This document shows, piece by piece, positions 17,279 through 28,509 of a stretch of DNA of 33,450 nucleotides. The stretch lies in assembly GCA_900542165.1 (NCBI GenBank), contig UQMM01000025.1:1-33450 (forward strand), written 5' to 3'. The stretch's first letter is position 1. The number at the start of each line of letters is the position of its first letter. This DNA comes from an uncultured Collinsella sp. Its GTDB lineage: Bacteria > Actinomycetota > Coriobacteriia > Coriobacteriales > Coriobacteriaceae. The position numbers were made by a program, and so were the translations under genes. Below the pieces are notes generated by a model. The model was not told where the DNA came from. It saw only the letters and a program-made list of their open reading frames with translations, and searched no databases.

Positions 17279-18622
17279 TTAACGGAGCAGGCCGGCTACT
17301 TCGCCGGCTAGGGTGATGGTACCGGCTGCTACGAAGGGCTCGCCTGCGGCATCGAAGGCAGCGAGGGCCTCGGACACGCTCGGGTATACGCCCGCAAGCT
17401 TATCGGCACCCACCAGGGCAGCAAGCTCCTCTGCCGGCAGGGCGCGGTCGGAATCGGTCTGGGTCACGACTACGTGCGGAAAGGCGGGAATCAGCACGTC
17501 AACGATACCCGCCACGTCCTTGTCTGCCAGCGCGGCGCACAGCAGCGTGGGGCGATTTTCAACACACGGATCGATCTCGTCCAGCGCGCTCACAAAGTTC
17601 TCGCAGCTCTGGGGGTTATGGCAGGCGTCGATCAGCTTGAGCGGGTCAGTTCCCAGCACATCAAATCGACCCGGCGTGGGACAGCCCATAAGCGACGCAT
17701 CGAGCTTGTCATGATCGAGTTCGCGACCCAGATACCCCTCGCAGAGCATAATCGCGCACGCAGCATTCTGCGGCTGATACGCCGGCTTGACCATGCTCGA
17801 CGTATAGATCGCACGCGGCGTGGTGCAGCTAAACTCAACCGTATCGCCCACGTGCTCCGGCACCTTAGTCGTGGCGTGGCTTACCACAAGCGGCACAACG
17901 CCGCACTCGCGACAACGAGCATCCATCACGCGTTGAACACTCGCCTCATGCGTGCCCTCGCCCAGCACAACCAGACGTCCGGGCTTGATAACCGCCGCCT
18001 TCTCACCCGCAATGGCCTCAAGCGTGTCGCCCAGGATGCGCGTGTGATCGAGCCCAATGCCCGTAATGGCAACGGCGACGGGATCGGTCGCACTCGTGGC
18101 ATCCCAACGCCCGCCCATGCCAACCTCAAGCACGGCCACGTCCACGCAAGCCTCGGCAAACACCACCAGTGCAGCAGCCGTCAGCAGGTCAAACGGCGTG
18201 ATGGTATAGGCACGCTCCCCCGCCGCCACACGGCGCGCATTCACGCGACGCCCCGCCTCGACAGCTGCCGAAACGCCACGGGCAAACGCCTCGTCGCTCA
18301 CAACGCGCCCGTCAACCTCCATGCGCTCGGGATAGCGCACCAGCTGCGGCGACGTATACAGCGCGGTCTTGAGCCCCTCGCCGCGAAGGATAGCAGCCGA
18401 AAAACGCGTAGTCGAAGTCTTGCCATTGGTACCGGCAACCTGAATGCAATCGAAATACTCGTCCGGACGCCCCAGCTCATCGAGCATATCGACAACCGTC
18501 TCAAGCAGAGGACCAACATCCCCAGAAATCCGCCCCGTATCAGCAGCAAGCCCCACAGCCTCATCAAACGAAAGCAACTCAAACGAGAACGGAACGACAT
18601 ACGACCCAGAACGCTTAGCCAT
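17279..18622 (-). CDS. folC: Bifunctional folylpolyglutamate synthase/dihydrofolate synthase
   Basis: 447 residues, the usual family length. The ATP-binding loop VAGTNGKTSTTR is at 62-73. The Mur-ligase-type central region contains LEVGMGGRWDATSATDP and GIGLDHTRILG, with EKAAVIKPG after it. The C-terminal domain contains IDACHNPQS. The enzyme adds glutamate to dihydropteroate and then to folates in the cytoplasm. Its place downstream of valS is common in Gram-positive bacteria. The ATG has GAGGGG about 12 bases upstream, a long spacing. No classical terminator follows; repeat copy C lies 14 bases after the stop. Confidence 0.93.
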   Translation of the reverse strand: MAKRSGSYVVPFSFELLSFDEAVGLAADTGRISGDVGPLLETVVDMLDELGRPDEYFDCIQVAGTNGKTSTTRFSAAILRGEGLKTALYTSPQLVRYPERMEVDGRVVSDEAFARGVSAAVEAGRRVNARRVAAGERAYTITPFDLLTAAALVVFAEACVDVAVLEVGMGGRWDATSATDPVAVAITGIGLDHTRILGDTLEAIAGEKAAVIKPGRLVVLGEGTHEASVQRVMDARCRECGVVPLVVSHATTKVPEHVGDTVEFSCTTPRAIYTSSMVKPAYQPQNAACAIMLCEGYLGRELDHDKLDASLMGCPTPGRFDVLGTDPLKLIDACHNPQSCENFVSALDEIDPCVENRPTLLCAALADKDVAGIVDVLIPAFPHVVVTQTDSDRALPAEELAALVGADKLAGVYPSVSEALAAFDAAGEPFVAAGTITLAGEVAGLLR

Positions 18623-18759
18623 AACTCAAAGTCCCCTCAACATAAAAAGAGGCCCGAATCAACAACGAGCCCCTCCCATTCAAAATATCAGCCAAACACC
18701 GCTTTGCAGCGAGATCAAGGCCACAACCAAGTGGCCCTACCAGGCAGCGGACGCCCCCG

Positions 18760-18780
18760 TAACCGCTATGGGAGCGGTTA
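18760..18780. repeat. Small hairpin beside the valS downstream palindrome
   Basis: TAACCGCT (18760-18767) pairs with AGCGGTTA (18773-18780) around a 5-base loop. There is no T-run on either side. It overlaps the outer end of the larger palindrome and offers a competing fold. Confidence 0.5.
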
Positions 18781-18879
18781 GGGGCTTTGCTCGATACAAG
18801 TTCCGCACGAGCCGAAGGCCACTTAATGTGGCCTTCGTGCGAGCAGGACTGTCCGCAGTAGCGAGCAAAGCCCCAAACC
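18776..18879. repeat. Nested palindrome downstream of valS (family 2)
   Basis: The outer arms GGTTAGGGGCTTTGCTCG (18776-18793) and 18862-18879 pair with one mismatch over 18 bases. Inside is CGAAGGCCAC-TTAAT-GTGGCCTTCG (18813-18837), set in a core beginning TTCCGCACGAGC (18801). The same core, inverted, is upstream of valS at 21614-21729, where the outer arms are unrelated. It lies about 20 bases after the valS stop. Confidence 0.85.
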
Positions 18880-18896
18880 GCGTCCCCCAGTTACGC

Positions 18897-21593
<2,697 letters not shown>

Positions 21594-21613
21594 ATATCTC
21601 TCCCTGTCCCGTC

Positions 21614-21729
21614 GGGGAGGAATGTAGGCCCGATTTTCGCTCGGTCAGGTCCTGGGCTCGCTCGAAGACCACATTAAGTGGTCTTCGGCTCGTGCGGAAT
21701 CTACGAAAATCGGGCCTACATTCCTCCCC
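21614..21729. repeat. Nested palindrome upstream of valS (family 2)
   Basis: The outer arms 21614-21639 (GGGGAGGAATGTAGGCCCG then ATTTTCG) and 21704-21729 are perfectly complementary over 26 bases. The core has CGAAGACCAC-ATTAA-GTGGTCTTCG (21663-21687) followed by GGCTCGTGCGGAA, the inverse of the copy downstream of valS. It ends 20 bases before the valS start, so it would be in the valS leader if transcribed. Confidence 0.88.
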
Positions 21730-21823
21730 TTAGGTATCGATTACTTCAGTCTGAATTGACTTTGCCGAGGCTTAAACAAACACACAGAATAGCACAGGTA
21801 GTTGGGGTTATTGCGTATATATA

Positions 21824-21859
21824 AAATAGCCTCCGACCGCGGATGGTCAGAGGCTATTT
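21824..21859 (-). terminator. Intrinsic terminator of clpX
   Basis: AAATAGCCTC-CGACC (21824-21838) pairs with GGTC-AGAGGCTATTT (21845-21859), about 15 pairs with one wobble, followed on the minus strand by TATATA. It lies just after the clpX stop. Confidence 0.85.
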
Positions 21860-21880
21860 GCAAACACGTTTTAGGCCGGT

Positions 21881-23290
21881 TTAGCCGTAGATGCGCTGGG
21901 GTTGTTCTTCGCCCTTTACGGAGGCTTCGGTCACGATGACCTTAGTAACGCCCTCCTCGCTGGGGAGGTCGAACATCGTCTGCTGCAGAACGTCCTCGCA
22001 GATGGAGCGCAGGCCGCGGGCGCCGGTCTTGCGGGCGAGCGCCATGCGGGCGATCTCGTGCAGGGCGGCGTCCTCAAACTCAAGCTCAACGTCCTCGAGC
22101 TGGAACATCTTACGGTATTGACGGACCACGGCGTTCTTGGGTTCGGTCAGGATCGACACCAGGTCATCCTCGTCGAGCGCCTGCGTCTGGGTGACGACGG
22201 GCGTACGTCCCACAAACTCGGGGATCATGCCAAAGGCGTTGAGGTCCTGCGGGAGCACCTGGCGCAGCAGGTCGTTCTCGTCGACCGAGGTGGGGCCGGC
22301 GATCTCGGAGTTAAAGCCCACACCCTTGTTGCCCACGCGATCGGCGATGATCTTGTCCAGACCCACAAAGGCACCGCCGCAGATAAACAGGATGTTGGTC
22401 GTATCGATCTGCAGCAGCTCCTGCTGGGGATGCTTGCGGCCGCCGGTGGGCGGAACGCTTGCCACCGTACCTTCAAGAATCTTAAGCAGCGCCTGCTGAA
22501 CGCCCTCGCCCGAAACATCGCGGGTGATGGAGAGGTTCTCGGCCTTGCGGGCGATCTTGTCGATCTCGTCCACGTAGATAATGCCGACCTGCGCGCGCTC
22601 AATATCGCCATCGGCGGCATTGATGAGCTTGAGCAGGATGTTCTCCACATCCTCGCCCACGTAACCGGCCTCGGTGAGCGCGGTGGCGTCGGCGATGGCA
22701 AACGGCACCTCGAGGATACGTGCGAGCGTCTGGGCGAGCAGCGTCTTACCGGTACCGGTGGGACCGAGCAGCAAAATGTTGGACTTGGCGAGCTCCACCT
22801 CGTCCATATCATCATCGAGCTGCGAGTCCAAACCGTCGTCAAAGGCCGAAAGCGCAGCGCCGCCCTCGATCACGCGGCGATAGTGGTTGTACACGGCCAC
22901 CGACATGGCACGCTTGGCGTCCTCCTGGCCCATAACATAGGCCGAAAGCTCGTCATAGATCTCGTGCGGCGTCGGCACATGCGTAATGACCTGGCGGGCA
23001 TCGTCCTCGAGCTCAAAGCCCTCGGCCTCGGGATCCACGGCAGGCTGCCCGGCAGCCTGGCCGTGATCGTTGAGGAAGCCCGGCAGCTTGCCGTTGCGGG
23101 CGGCGTCCATAAAGTCCGAAGCCAGCGACTCCTCAAGGATCTCGGAGCAGGCGGCGACGCACTCGTCGCAGATAAAGATATTGGTCGGGCCCTTAACAAG
23201 GCGACGAACCTGTCCCTGCTCTTTTCCGCAGAAGGAGCAGCGGATAGGGTTGCCGTTCTCGTCGAAGTTGTCCTGCATGTTACCGGCCAT
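21881..23290 (-). CDS. clpX: ATP-dependent Clp protease ATP-binding subunit ClpX
   Basis: 469 residues. The N-terminal zinc-binding domain has C18, C21, C41 and C44 (RCSFCGKEQ...FICDEC). The AAA+ domain has Walker A GPTGTGKT (176-183), pore-loop GYVGED (209-214) and Walker B IIYVDEID (237-244). ClpX hexamers unfold tagged proteins and feed them to ClpP. An acidic stretch (about 152-167, with LDSQLDDDMDEVE) sits just before the Walker A strand and is longer than I expect for E. coli ClpX. The stop of clpP is one base before the ATG, so the two genes are co-transcribed, and a terminator follows clpX. Confidence 0.96.
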   Translation of the reverse strand: MAGNMQDNFDENGNPIRCSFCGKEQGQVRRLVKGPTNIFICDECVAACSEILEESLASDFMDAARNGKLPGFLNDHGQAAGQPAVDPEAEGFELEDDARQVITHVPTPHEIYDELSAYVMGQEDAKRAMSVAVYNHYRRVIEGGAALSAFDDGLDSQLDDDMDEVELAKSNILLLGPTGTGKTLLAQTLARILEVPFAIADATALTEAGYVGEDVENILLKLINAADGDIERAQVGIIYVDEIDKIARKAENLSITRDVSGEGVQQALLKILEGTVASVPPTGGRKHPQQELLQIDTTNILFICGGAFVGLDKIIADRVGNKGVGFNSEIAGPTSVDENDLLRQVLPQDLNAFGMIPEFVGRTPVVTQTQALDEDDLVSILTEPKNAVVRQYRKMFQLEDVELEFEDAALHEIARMALARKTGARGLRSICEDVLQQTMFDLPSEEGVTKVIVTEASVKGEEQPQRIYG

Positions 23291-23291
23291 C

Positions 23292-23924
23292 CTAGGCGTC
23301 CTTAGCGGCGAGGTCGCGCGAGGTGACGATGCGGTCGATCAGGCCGTAGTCGAGGGCCTCGGCAGCGGTCAGGTAATTGTCGCGCTCGGTATCGGCCTGG
23401 ACCTTCTCGATGGGCTGGCCCGAGGCGTCGGACAGGATCTGGTTGAGCTCGCGGCGAGTCTTCTTAATCTCCTCGGCAACGATCTCAATCTCGGTCTGCT
23501 GGCCCTGGGCACCGCCGCTGGGCTGGTGAATCATGACCTTGGAGTGCGGCAGGCAGAAGCGCTTGCCCTTAGCGCCGGCCGAAAGCAGCACGGCGGCCAT
23601 GGACGCAGCCATACCGACGCAAATGGTGGAGACCTGCGGCTTGATGAAGTTCATGGTGTCCAGAATCGCCAGGCCGGAGTAGACCTCGCCGCCGGGCGAA
23701 TTGATATAGAGCGAGATATCCTTCTCGGCATCCTGGCTCTCAAGATGCAACAGCTGGGCAACGACCAGGTTGGCGCTGACGGAGTTGATCTCCTCGCCCA
23801 AGAAGATGATGCGATCGTTGAGCAGGCGCGAATAGATATCGTAGCTGCGCTCGCCGCGCGGCGTCTGCTCGATAACGTATGGCACGAGGGCGGAATCGAA
23901 CTTAGCGATCATACGCATCTCCAT
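23292..23924 (-). CDS. clpP: ATP-dependent Clp protease proteolytic subunit
   Basis: 210 residues from the ATG at 23924. The catalytic triad is Ser108 (GMAASM), His133 (MIHQP) and Asp182 (TERDNY); the His-Asp spacing of 49 is that of E. coli ClpP. The N-terminal part has SYDIYSRLLNDRIIFLG. Fourteen subunits form the protease barrel that pairs with ClpX from the next gene. The start is uncertain: a TTG at 23942 would add 6 residues, and an ATG at 23912 has GGAG six bases upstream. It is the first gene of clpP-clpX, with tig upstream in the same direction. Confidence 0.95.
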   Translation of the reverse strand: MEMRMIAKFDSALVPYVIEQTPRGERSYDIYSRLLNDRIIFLGEEINSVSANLVVAQLLHLESQDAEKDISLYINSPGGEVYSGLAILDTMNFIKPQVSTICVGMAASMAAVLLSAGAKGKRFCLPHSKVMIHQPSGGAQGQQTEIEIVAEEIKKTRRELNQILSDASGQPIEKVQADTERDNYLTAAEALDYGLIDRIVTSRDLAAKDA

Positions 23925-23958
23925 TTCTCTCTTGCGGACCAAATTGGTTCTAGATAAA

Positions 23959-23999
23959 CGTACGGTGCCCGCATGCTATGCATTGGCTGGCACCGTACG
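23959..23999 (-). terminator. Hairpin between tig and clpP, probable tig terminator
   Basis: CGTACGGTGCC (23959-23969) and GGCACCGTACG (23989-23999) form an 11-pair stem with a 19-base loop. The minus-strand tail is TTTATCT, a modest T-run. Confidence 0.6.
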
Positions 24000-24075
24000 A
24001 AGCAACCGGATAACCGGTGTATAACTTTACCCCATCACGGGCGCACACATGCGCTCGCGGGCAAGGTGGCGAGAA

Positions 24076-25365
24076 TTACTCGGCGTCCTTGGCGGTCTCG
24101 TCGACCTCGGTCACCTTGGCGTTCTCGACCAGGTGGTCGACGGCCTTGGAGCGACGGATGGACTCGCGGACGGCAGGCATGCGGCCATCGGCGATGAACT
24201 CGGCCTTGGAAGCCTCGACGTCCTTGACGCCCGCCTTCTCGAACTCGGCGTTGATGTCGTCCTCGGTGACCTCGATCTTGAGCTCACGGGCGAGGGCGTC
24301 CAGAGCCAGGGACTCACGGGCAACGTCGTTGGCCTGCTTGTGCAGGTCGCCGATGAACTGCTCCATGGTCAGACCGGAAGCGGGCAGCCAGGTGTCCAGG
24401 GTCATGCCGCGGGCAGCGAGGTTGGACAGGAAGTTCTGGCCAAGCTCCTCAAAGACGGACTGCTCGTAGTCGGCATCCATCTCGTCGAGCTGCAGGCGCT
24501 CGGCGAGAGCGGAGACGCAACGGTTCTCCTTCTCGGCCGGCAGGCGGGAAGCCTTGTCCTGCTCGATCTCGATCTTGATGGCGTCGCGCATGGCATCGAT
24601 GCTGTCGAAGCCGAAGTCGGACTTGACAAGCTCGTCGGTGAGCTCGGGGGTGTTGCGGACCTTGATGCCCTTGACGGTGACCTCGACGGTGTGGGTCTCG
24701 GCCTCCTCGACCTCGTCGGTCCAGGTGACGGTCTTGACGTCGTCAACGTTAGCGCCGATCAGGGCCTCGTTGAACTCCTTGGGGTTGCTGTCACTACCGG
24801 CGATGAGCATACGGCCCTCGGCGGCAAAATTGTCGGCGTTCTCGACGGCCTTGAGGTCGACGGTGACGTAGTCCTCGGCCTCGACGGCGCGACCCTCGAC
24901 GTCCTCGAAGGTGGCACGGTAGTTGAGGAGCATCTCGACCTGGTTGTTGATCTCGGACTCGGTGACCTCCGCGGGGGGCATCTCGATCTCGACGGCGTCG
25001 AAGGAGGAGAGCTCGGCAGCAGGACGCAGGGAGAACTCGACGGTGTAGGTGTAGTCCTCGTGATCTTTGGCGAGGTCGAGCTCCTTGTAGTCACCGTTCT
25101 TGGTGGGGACGATGTCCAGCTCGTTGAGGACGGCGGGCTCGTTGGCGGCGATCAGGTCGTTGGTGGCCTGAGCGAGAGTAGCCTCGGCGCCAAGAGCAGA
25201 GTCGATGACCGGACGGGGGGCCTTACCGGCGCGGAAGCCCGGGAAGCGGTACTTCTTGGCGGTGTCCTTGTAGGCCTTCTTGATCGCGGCGTCGACGTCG
25301 GCGGCCGGGATGGTGACCGTAGCGGTGAGCTTGGCGTCCTTGACGTCAGAAGCGGTGATGTTCAA
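24076..25365 (-). CDS. tig: Trigger factor, ribosome-associated chaperone
   Basis: About 429 residues. The ribosome-docking signature GFRAGKAP is at 43-50 of the N-terminal domain. An FKBP-like domain spans about 160-245 and starts near EAEDYVTVDL. The helical C-terminal chaperone arms follow, with a Glu/Lys-rich end. It binds nascent chains at the ribosome exit and has peptidyl-prolyl isomerase ancestry. I chose the TTG at 25365 because AGGAGG stands 6 bases before it; an ATG at 25380 would place that ribosome site inside the gene, and a GTG at 25368 is also possible. Reading further upstream in frame gives only a translated tRNA. It comes before clpP-clpX, as in many Gram-positives. Confidence 0.95.
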   Translation of the reverse strand: MNITASDVKDAKLTATVTIPAADVDAAIKKAYKDTAKKYRFPGFRAGKAPRPVIDSALGAEATLAQATNDLIAANEPAVLNELDIVPTKNGDYKELDLAKDHEDYTYTVEFSLRPAAELSSFDAVEIEMPPAEVTESEINNQVEMLLNYRATFEDVEGRAVEAEDYVTVDLKAVENADNFAAEGRMLIAGSDSNPKEFNEALIGANVDDVKTVTWTDEVEEAETHTVEVTVKGIKVRNTPELTDELVKSDFGFDSIDAMRDAIKIEIEQDKASRLPAEKENRCVSALAERLQLDEMDADYEQSVFEELGQNFLSNLAARGMTLDTWLPASGLTMEQFIGDLHKQANDVARESLALDALARELKIEVTEDDINAEFEKAGVKDVEASKAEFIADGRMPAVRESIRRSKAVDHLVENAKVTEVDETAKDAE

Positions 25366-25455
25366 CACGTTCCTCCTCATACTGCCCAGCTTATCTGAGG
25401 TGCTGGTACCTTTATGCAACAAGCGTCGCGAGGGCATAAGCCGACGCGGGTGCGT

Positions 25456-25539
25456 TGGTGCGGGCGAAAGGACTCGAACCTTCACGGGAATCCCACCAGA
25501 ACCTAAATCTGGCGCGTCTACCAATTCCGCCACGCCCGC
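25456..25539 (-). tRNA. tRNA-Leu, anticodon UAG
   Basis: 84 bases with a long variable arm and an encoded CCA end. The acceptor GCGGGCG pairs with CGCCCGC. The anticodon stem CCAGA/TCTGG encloses the loop TTTAGGT with TAG in the middle, so it reads CUN codons. The T-arm has GGTTCGAGTCC. It lies about 90 bases upstream of tig in the same direction. Confidence 0.96.
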
Positions 25540-25558
25540 ATGAGCGCACAGACTAGGA

Positions 25559-25567
25559 ATGATAGCA
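25559..25567 (-). promoter_or_regulatory. Possible extended -10 promoter of the tRNA-Leu gene
   Basis: TGC-TATCAT on the minus strand lies 20 bases before the tRNA 5' end. No convincing -35 box is seen. Confidence 0.3.
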
Positions 25568-25627
25568 GATACGAGCGGCAAGCGCACGCACACGTTTTTA
25601 GCTCACGACCTCACCACGAGTGCAGAA

Positions 25628-25648
25628 GGCGGGGCGAGTTGCCCCGCC
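25628..25648 (-). terminator. GC-rich hairpin after the molybdenum hydroxylase gene
   Basis: GGCGGGGC (25628-25635) pairs with GCCCCGCC (25641-25648) around a 5-base loop, about 30 bases after the stop. The minus-strand tail (TTCTGC) is poor in T, so termination strength is uncertain. Confidence 0.5.
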
Positions 25649-25677
25649 CCGCCAATTACGACTTGTTCGCTGATCCA

Positions 25678-28509
25678 CTACTCCCCCAGCAGCGCTTTCT
25701 CGGGCGTGATCGGCAGCGAGCGAACCTGATGTCCGGTAGCGTGTGCCACGGCCGAGGCAACGGCGGCGAGCGGCGTGTTGATGACGACCTCGCCGATCGA
25801 CTTGGCACCAAACGGACCCGTCGGCTCGTAGCTCGGCTCAAAGGCCACGCGGATGCTGCCGATATCCAGGCGCGTGGGCAGCTTGTAGCTCATAAAGTTG
25901 CCGGTGCGCAGACGGCCGCGCTCATCGTGCTCGACGATCTCGTAGAGCGCATGGCCGATACCCTGGGCAATGCCGCCCTCGGCCTGGACGCGCGCGAGCG
26001 CCTCGTTGATCACGGTGCCGCAGTCGACGGCCGCCGCATAGTCCACCACGGTCACCTTGCCGGTAGCCTTGTCGACCTCGACCTCGGCAATGCCGGCCAT
26101 AAACGGCGGGGGCGAAACGGGCAGGCAGGCAGAGGCATGCGAGGTGAGCGCGTCGCCGCCCGCAATGTTCTTAACGCACAGGTTGGCAAAGTCGCGCAGC
26201 GTGAGGTAGCGGTTCTGCTCGCGCGCGGCACGTTCGTCGGACAGGCGCACGTACTGGCCATCGAAGACCACATCGGCGGCGTCCACGTCCCACATCTGGG
26301 CGGCCTTGGCGCAGATCTTCTCACGCAGCTCGGTCGCGGCGTTCTTGGCGGCAAGGCCCGTCACGTACGTGCCCGAGCTCGCGTACGAGCCGGCATCGAA
26401 CGGCGACACGTCGGTGTCCACGCCGCGCACCACGATCAACGAACTCTCCACGCCCAGCTCCTCGGCGGCAATCTGCGCCAGGATCGTGTCGACGCCCATG
26501 CCGTTATCGGTGGCGCCGGTGCCAATGGTAATGAAGCCGTCCTCTTCAAGGCGCATGTCGATGCCGGCGATATCCACGTTGGAGATGCCCGAGCCCTGCA
26601 TGGTAAGCGCGCAGCCCAGGGCGCGCACGCGGTCGCCCAGGTCCACGGCCAGCGGCTTGTCGCGCCAGCCGATCATGTCCATCGCACGCAGCAGGCAGCG
26701 GTCGAGCGCGCAGGCGTTGAGCTTCTCGTTGTAGTACTGCGGCATGATCTCGCCCTCGCGCACAATGTTCTTAAGGCGCAGGTCGGCGGGGTCCATGTGC
26801 AGCATGTCGGCGAGCTCGTTGACGGCGCTCTCCACGGCAAACTGGCCCTGGGTGGCACCGTAGCCGCGATACGCGCCGCCGCGGTTGGTGTTGGTGTAGA
26901 CGGCGTCCCAGCTAAAGCGGCTCGCCTTCACATGGTTGTAGATGGGCAGGCTCTTGTGGCCCGAAAGGCCGATCGTCGTGGTAGCGTGCTCGCCGTACGC
27001 GCCGGCGTTGGACAGCGTGTGCAGGTCGATGGCCGTGATGGTGCCGTCGTTCATGGCGCCCAGCTTAACGGTCATCTGCATCTGATGGCGCGAGTTGCCC
27101 GCGGTGATGGTCTCCTCACGGGTGTAGCAGCAGTAACTCGGACGGCCGGTCTGCTGGGTCACAAACGCAACAAAGATCTCGCAGCAGCCCGTCTGCTTGG
27201 AGCCAAAGCCGCCGCCGATGCGCGGCTTAATGACCTGCACCTGCGACTGCGGAATGTCGAGCGACTGCGCGACCATGCGGCGCACGTGGAAGGGCACCTG
27301 CGTGGAGGTGGTCACCGAGATACGCCCGAACGCGTCGGTCGTCGCGAAGGCGCGGAAGGTTTCCATGGGCGCGGTCTGCGTGGCCTGGCTGGTGTAGGTA
27401 CGCTCAAAGACGATGTCGCTCTGGGCGAAGGCCTCGTCCAAGTCGCCAAAATCGCTGGTACCGCTGCACACCAAGTTGCGCGGGACGTCGCCGCCCTGCG
27501 GGAACATAAAGGTCACGTCGCCCTCGGGGTGGACCACGATGTCGTTATCGAGTGCCTGGGTAAAGTCGAGTAGCGGCTCGAGCACCTCGTAGTCGACCTT
27601 GATGAGCTTGAGCGCCTTGTCGGCGGCCTCCTCGGTCTCGGCGGCGACGATCGCCACCTCCTCGTTTTGGTAACGGACGAGGTTCTCGAGGATCAAGCGG
27701 TCGTAGGGCGAAGGCTGCGGATAGCTCTGGCCGGCGATGGTAAAGCGGCGCTTGGGCACGTCCTCGTAGGTGTAGACGCCCACCACGCCGGGCACCTTAA
27801 GGGCGCGCGACGTATCGATGGAGCGGATCTTGGCGCGGGCATACGGGCTGCGCTTGAGCTTGACGATGAGTGCGCCGGCAGGCACCAGGTCGCCCGTGTA
27901 GACGGGACGACCCTCGAGTAGCGCCTTCGAGTCCTTCTTGGGCTGCTTGTGGGTGATCTGCTTGTAGGAGACACCATCGCAGCTGGTGTCGTTGACCGGC
28001 AGCTCGGGCATCTCGAAGCCCACCTGCACGCCAGACTCGTTGAGGAAGCGGACGATGGCGCGCAGCTGGCTCTCATAGCCGCTGCAGCGGCAGAGGTTGC
28101 CGGCGAGCTGGCGCGAGAGCTCCTCGCGCGTGGCAACAAGGCTCGGGTCCTCCTTGGCGGCACGGGCGAGCGCCAGCACGTTCATGATAAGGCCGGGAGC
28201 GCAAAAACCACACTGCTCGGCGCCTTCGGCAGCCATTGCGCGAGCGAGCGCCTCAGACTCGGCCTTGAGGCCCTCGAGCGTAGTGATGGAGCGGCCCTCG
28301 ACGCGCGCGGCGGGAACCGAGCAGCTCAGCACCGGGTCGCCGTCGAGCCACACTGTGCACAGGCCGCAGTTGGTGGTCTCGCAGGCACAGCGCACCGACG
28401 CGCAGCCCTGCTCGCGCAGCAGCGCAAAGAGCATGGTGTCGGGGGCAATCTGAACCTTGACCTTACGGCCGTTGAGCGTAAAGGAAAGATCGATGAGTTT
28501 GGCAGCCAT
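25678..28509 (-). CDS. Molybdenum hydroxylase, fused [2Fe-2S] and molybdopterin subunits (xanthine dehydrogenase/aldehyde oxidoreductase family)
   Basis: 943 residues. The N-terminal ferredoxin-type cluster uses C43, C48, C51 and C63 (CETTNCGLC...SC). A second helical [2Fe-2S] domain uses C100, C103, C140 and C142 (CGFC, CRCSG). The rest is the molybdopterin domain, with GGGFGSKQ (about 430), AYRGYGATQ, GTGATDNGMG and, near the end, GAKSIGE with the likely catalytic base Glu907. The layout resembles the fused Fe-S/Mo aldehyde oxidoreductases, but a separate FAD subunit is encoded upstream and its stop overlaps this ATG by one base, so electrons probably leave through FAD. Substrate (purine, nicotinate or other heterocycle) cannot be read from sequence. 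Selenium genes nearby make a selenium-containing enzyme worth considering. Confidence 0.9.
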   Translation of the reverse strand: MAAKLIDLSFTLNGRKVKVQIAPDTMLFALLREQGCASVRCACETTNCGLCTVWLDGDPVLSCSVPAARVEGRSITTLEGLKAESEALARAMAAEGAEQCGFCAPGLIMNVLALARAAKEDPSLVATREELSRQLAGNLCRCSGYESQLRAIVRFLNESGVQVGFEMPELPVNDTSCDGVSYKQITHKQPKKDSKALLEGRPVYTGDLVPAGALIVKLKRSPYARAKIRSIDTSRALKVPGVVGVYTYEDVPKRRFTIAGQSYPQPSPYDRLILENLVRYQNEEVAIVAAETEEAADKALKLIKVDYEVLEPLLDFTQALDNDIVVHPEGDVTFMFPQGGDVPRNLVCSGTSDFGDLDEAFAQSDIVFERTYTSQATQTAPMETFRAFATTDAFGRISVTTSTQVPFHVRRMVAQSLDIPQSQVQVIKPRIGGGFGSKQTGCCEIFVAFVTQQTGRPSYCCYTREETITAGNSRHQMQMTVKLGAMNDGTITAIDLHTLSNAGAYGEHATTTIGLSGHKSLPIYNHVKASRFSWDAVYTNTNRGGAYRGYGATQGQFAVESAVNELADMLHMDPADLRLKNIVREGEIMPQYYNEKLNACALDRCLLRAMDMIGWRDKPLAVDLGDRVRALGCALTMQGSGISNVDIAGIDMRLEEDGFITIGTGATDNGMGVDTILAQIAAEELGVESSLIVVRGVDTDVSPFDAGSYASSGTYVTGLAAKNAATELREKICAKAAQMWDVDAADVVFDGQYVRLSDERAAREQNRYLTLRDFANLCVKNIAGGDALTSHASACLPVSPPPFMAGIAEVEVDKATGKVTVVDYAAAVDCGTVINEALARVQAEGGIAQGIGHALYEIVEHDERGRLRTGNFMSYKLPTRLDIGSIRVAFEPSYEPTGPFGAKSIGEVVINTPLAAVASAVAHATGHQVRSLPITPEKALLGE

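Noticed and set aside
21614..21729. T-box riboswitch in the valS leader.
   Set aside because: There is no specifier-loop/antiterminator layout or TGGNACC-type box, and the same core recurs after valS, which fits a repeat element better. The thrS leader also lacks T-box features.
25381..25593. In-frame N-terminal extension of trigger factor by 71 residues.
   Set aside because: The extension translates the tRNA-Leu gene; the ribosome site AGGAGG marks the start near 25365.
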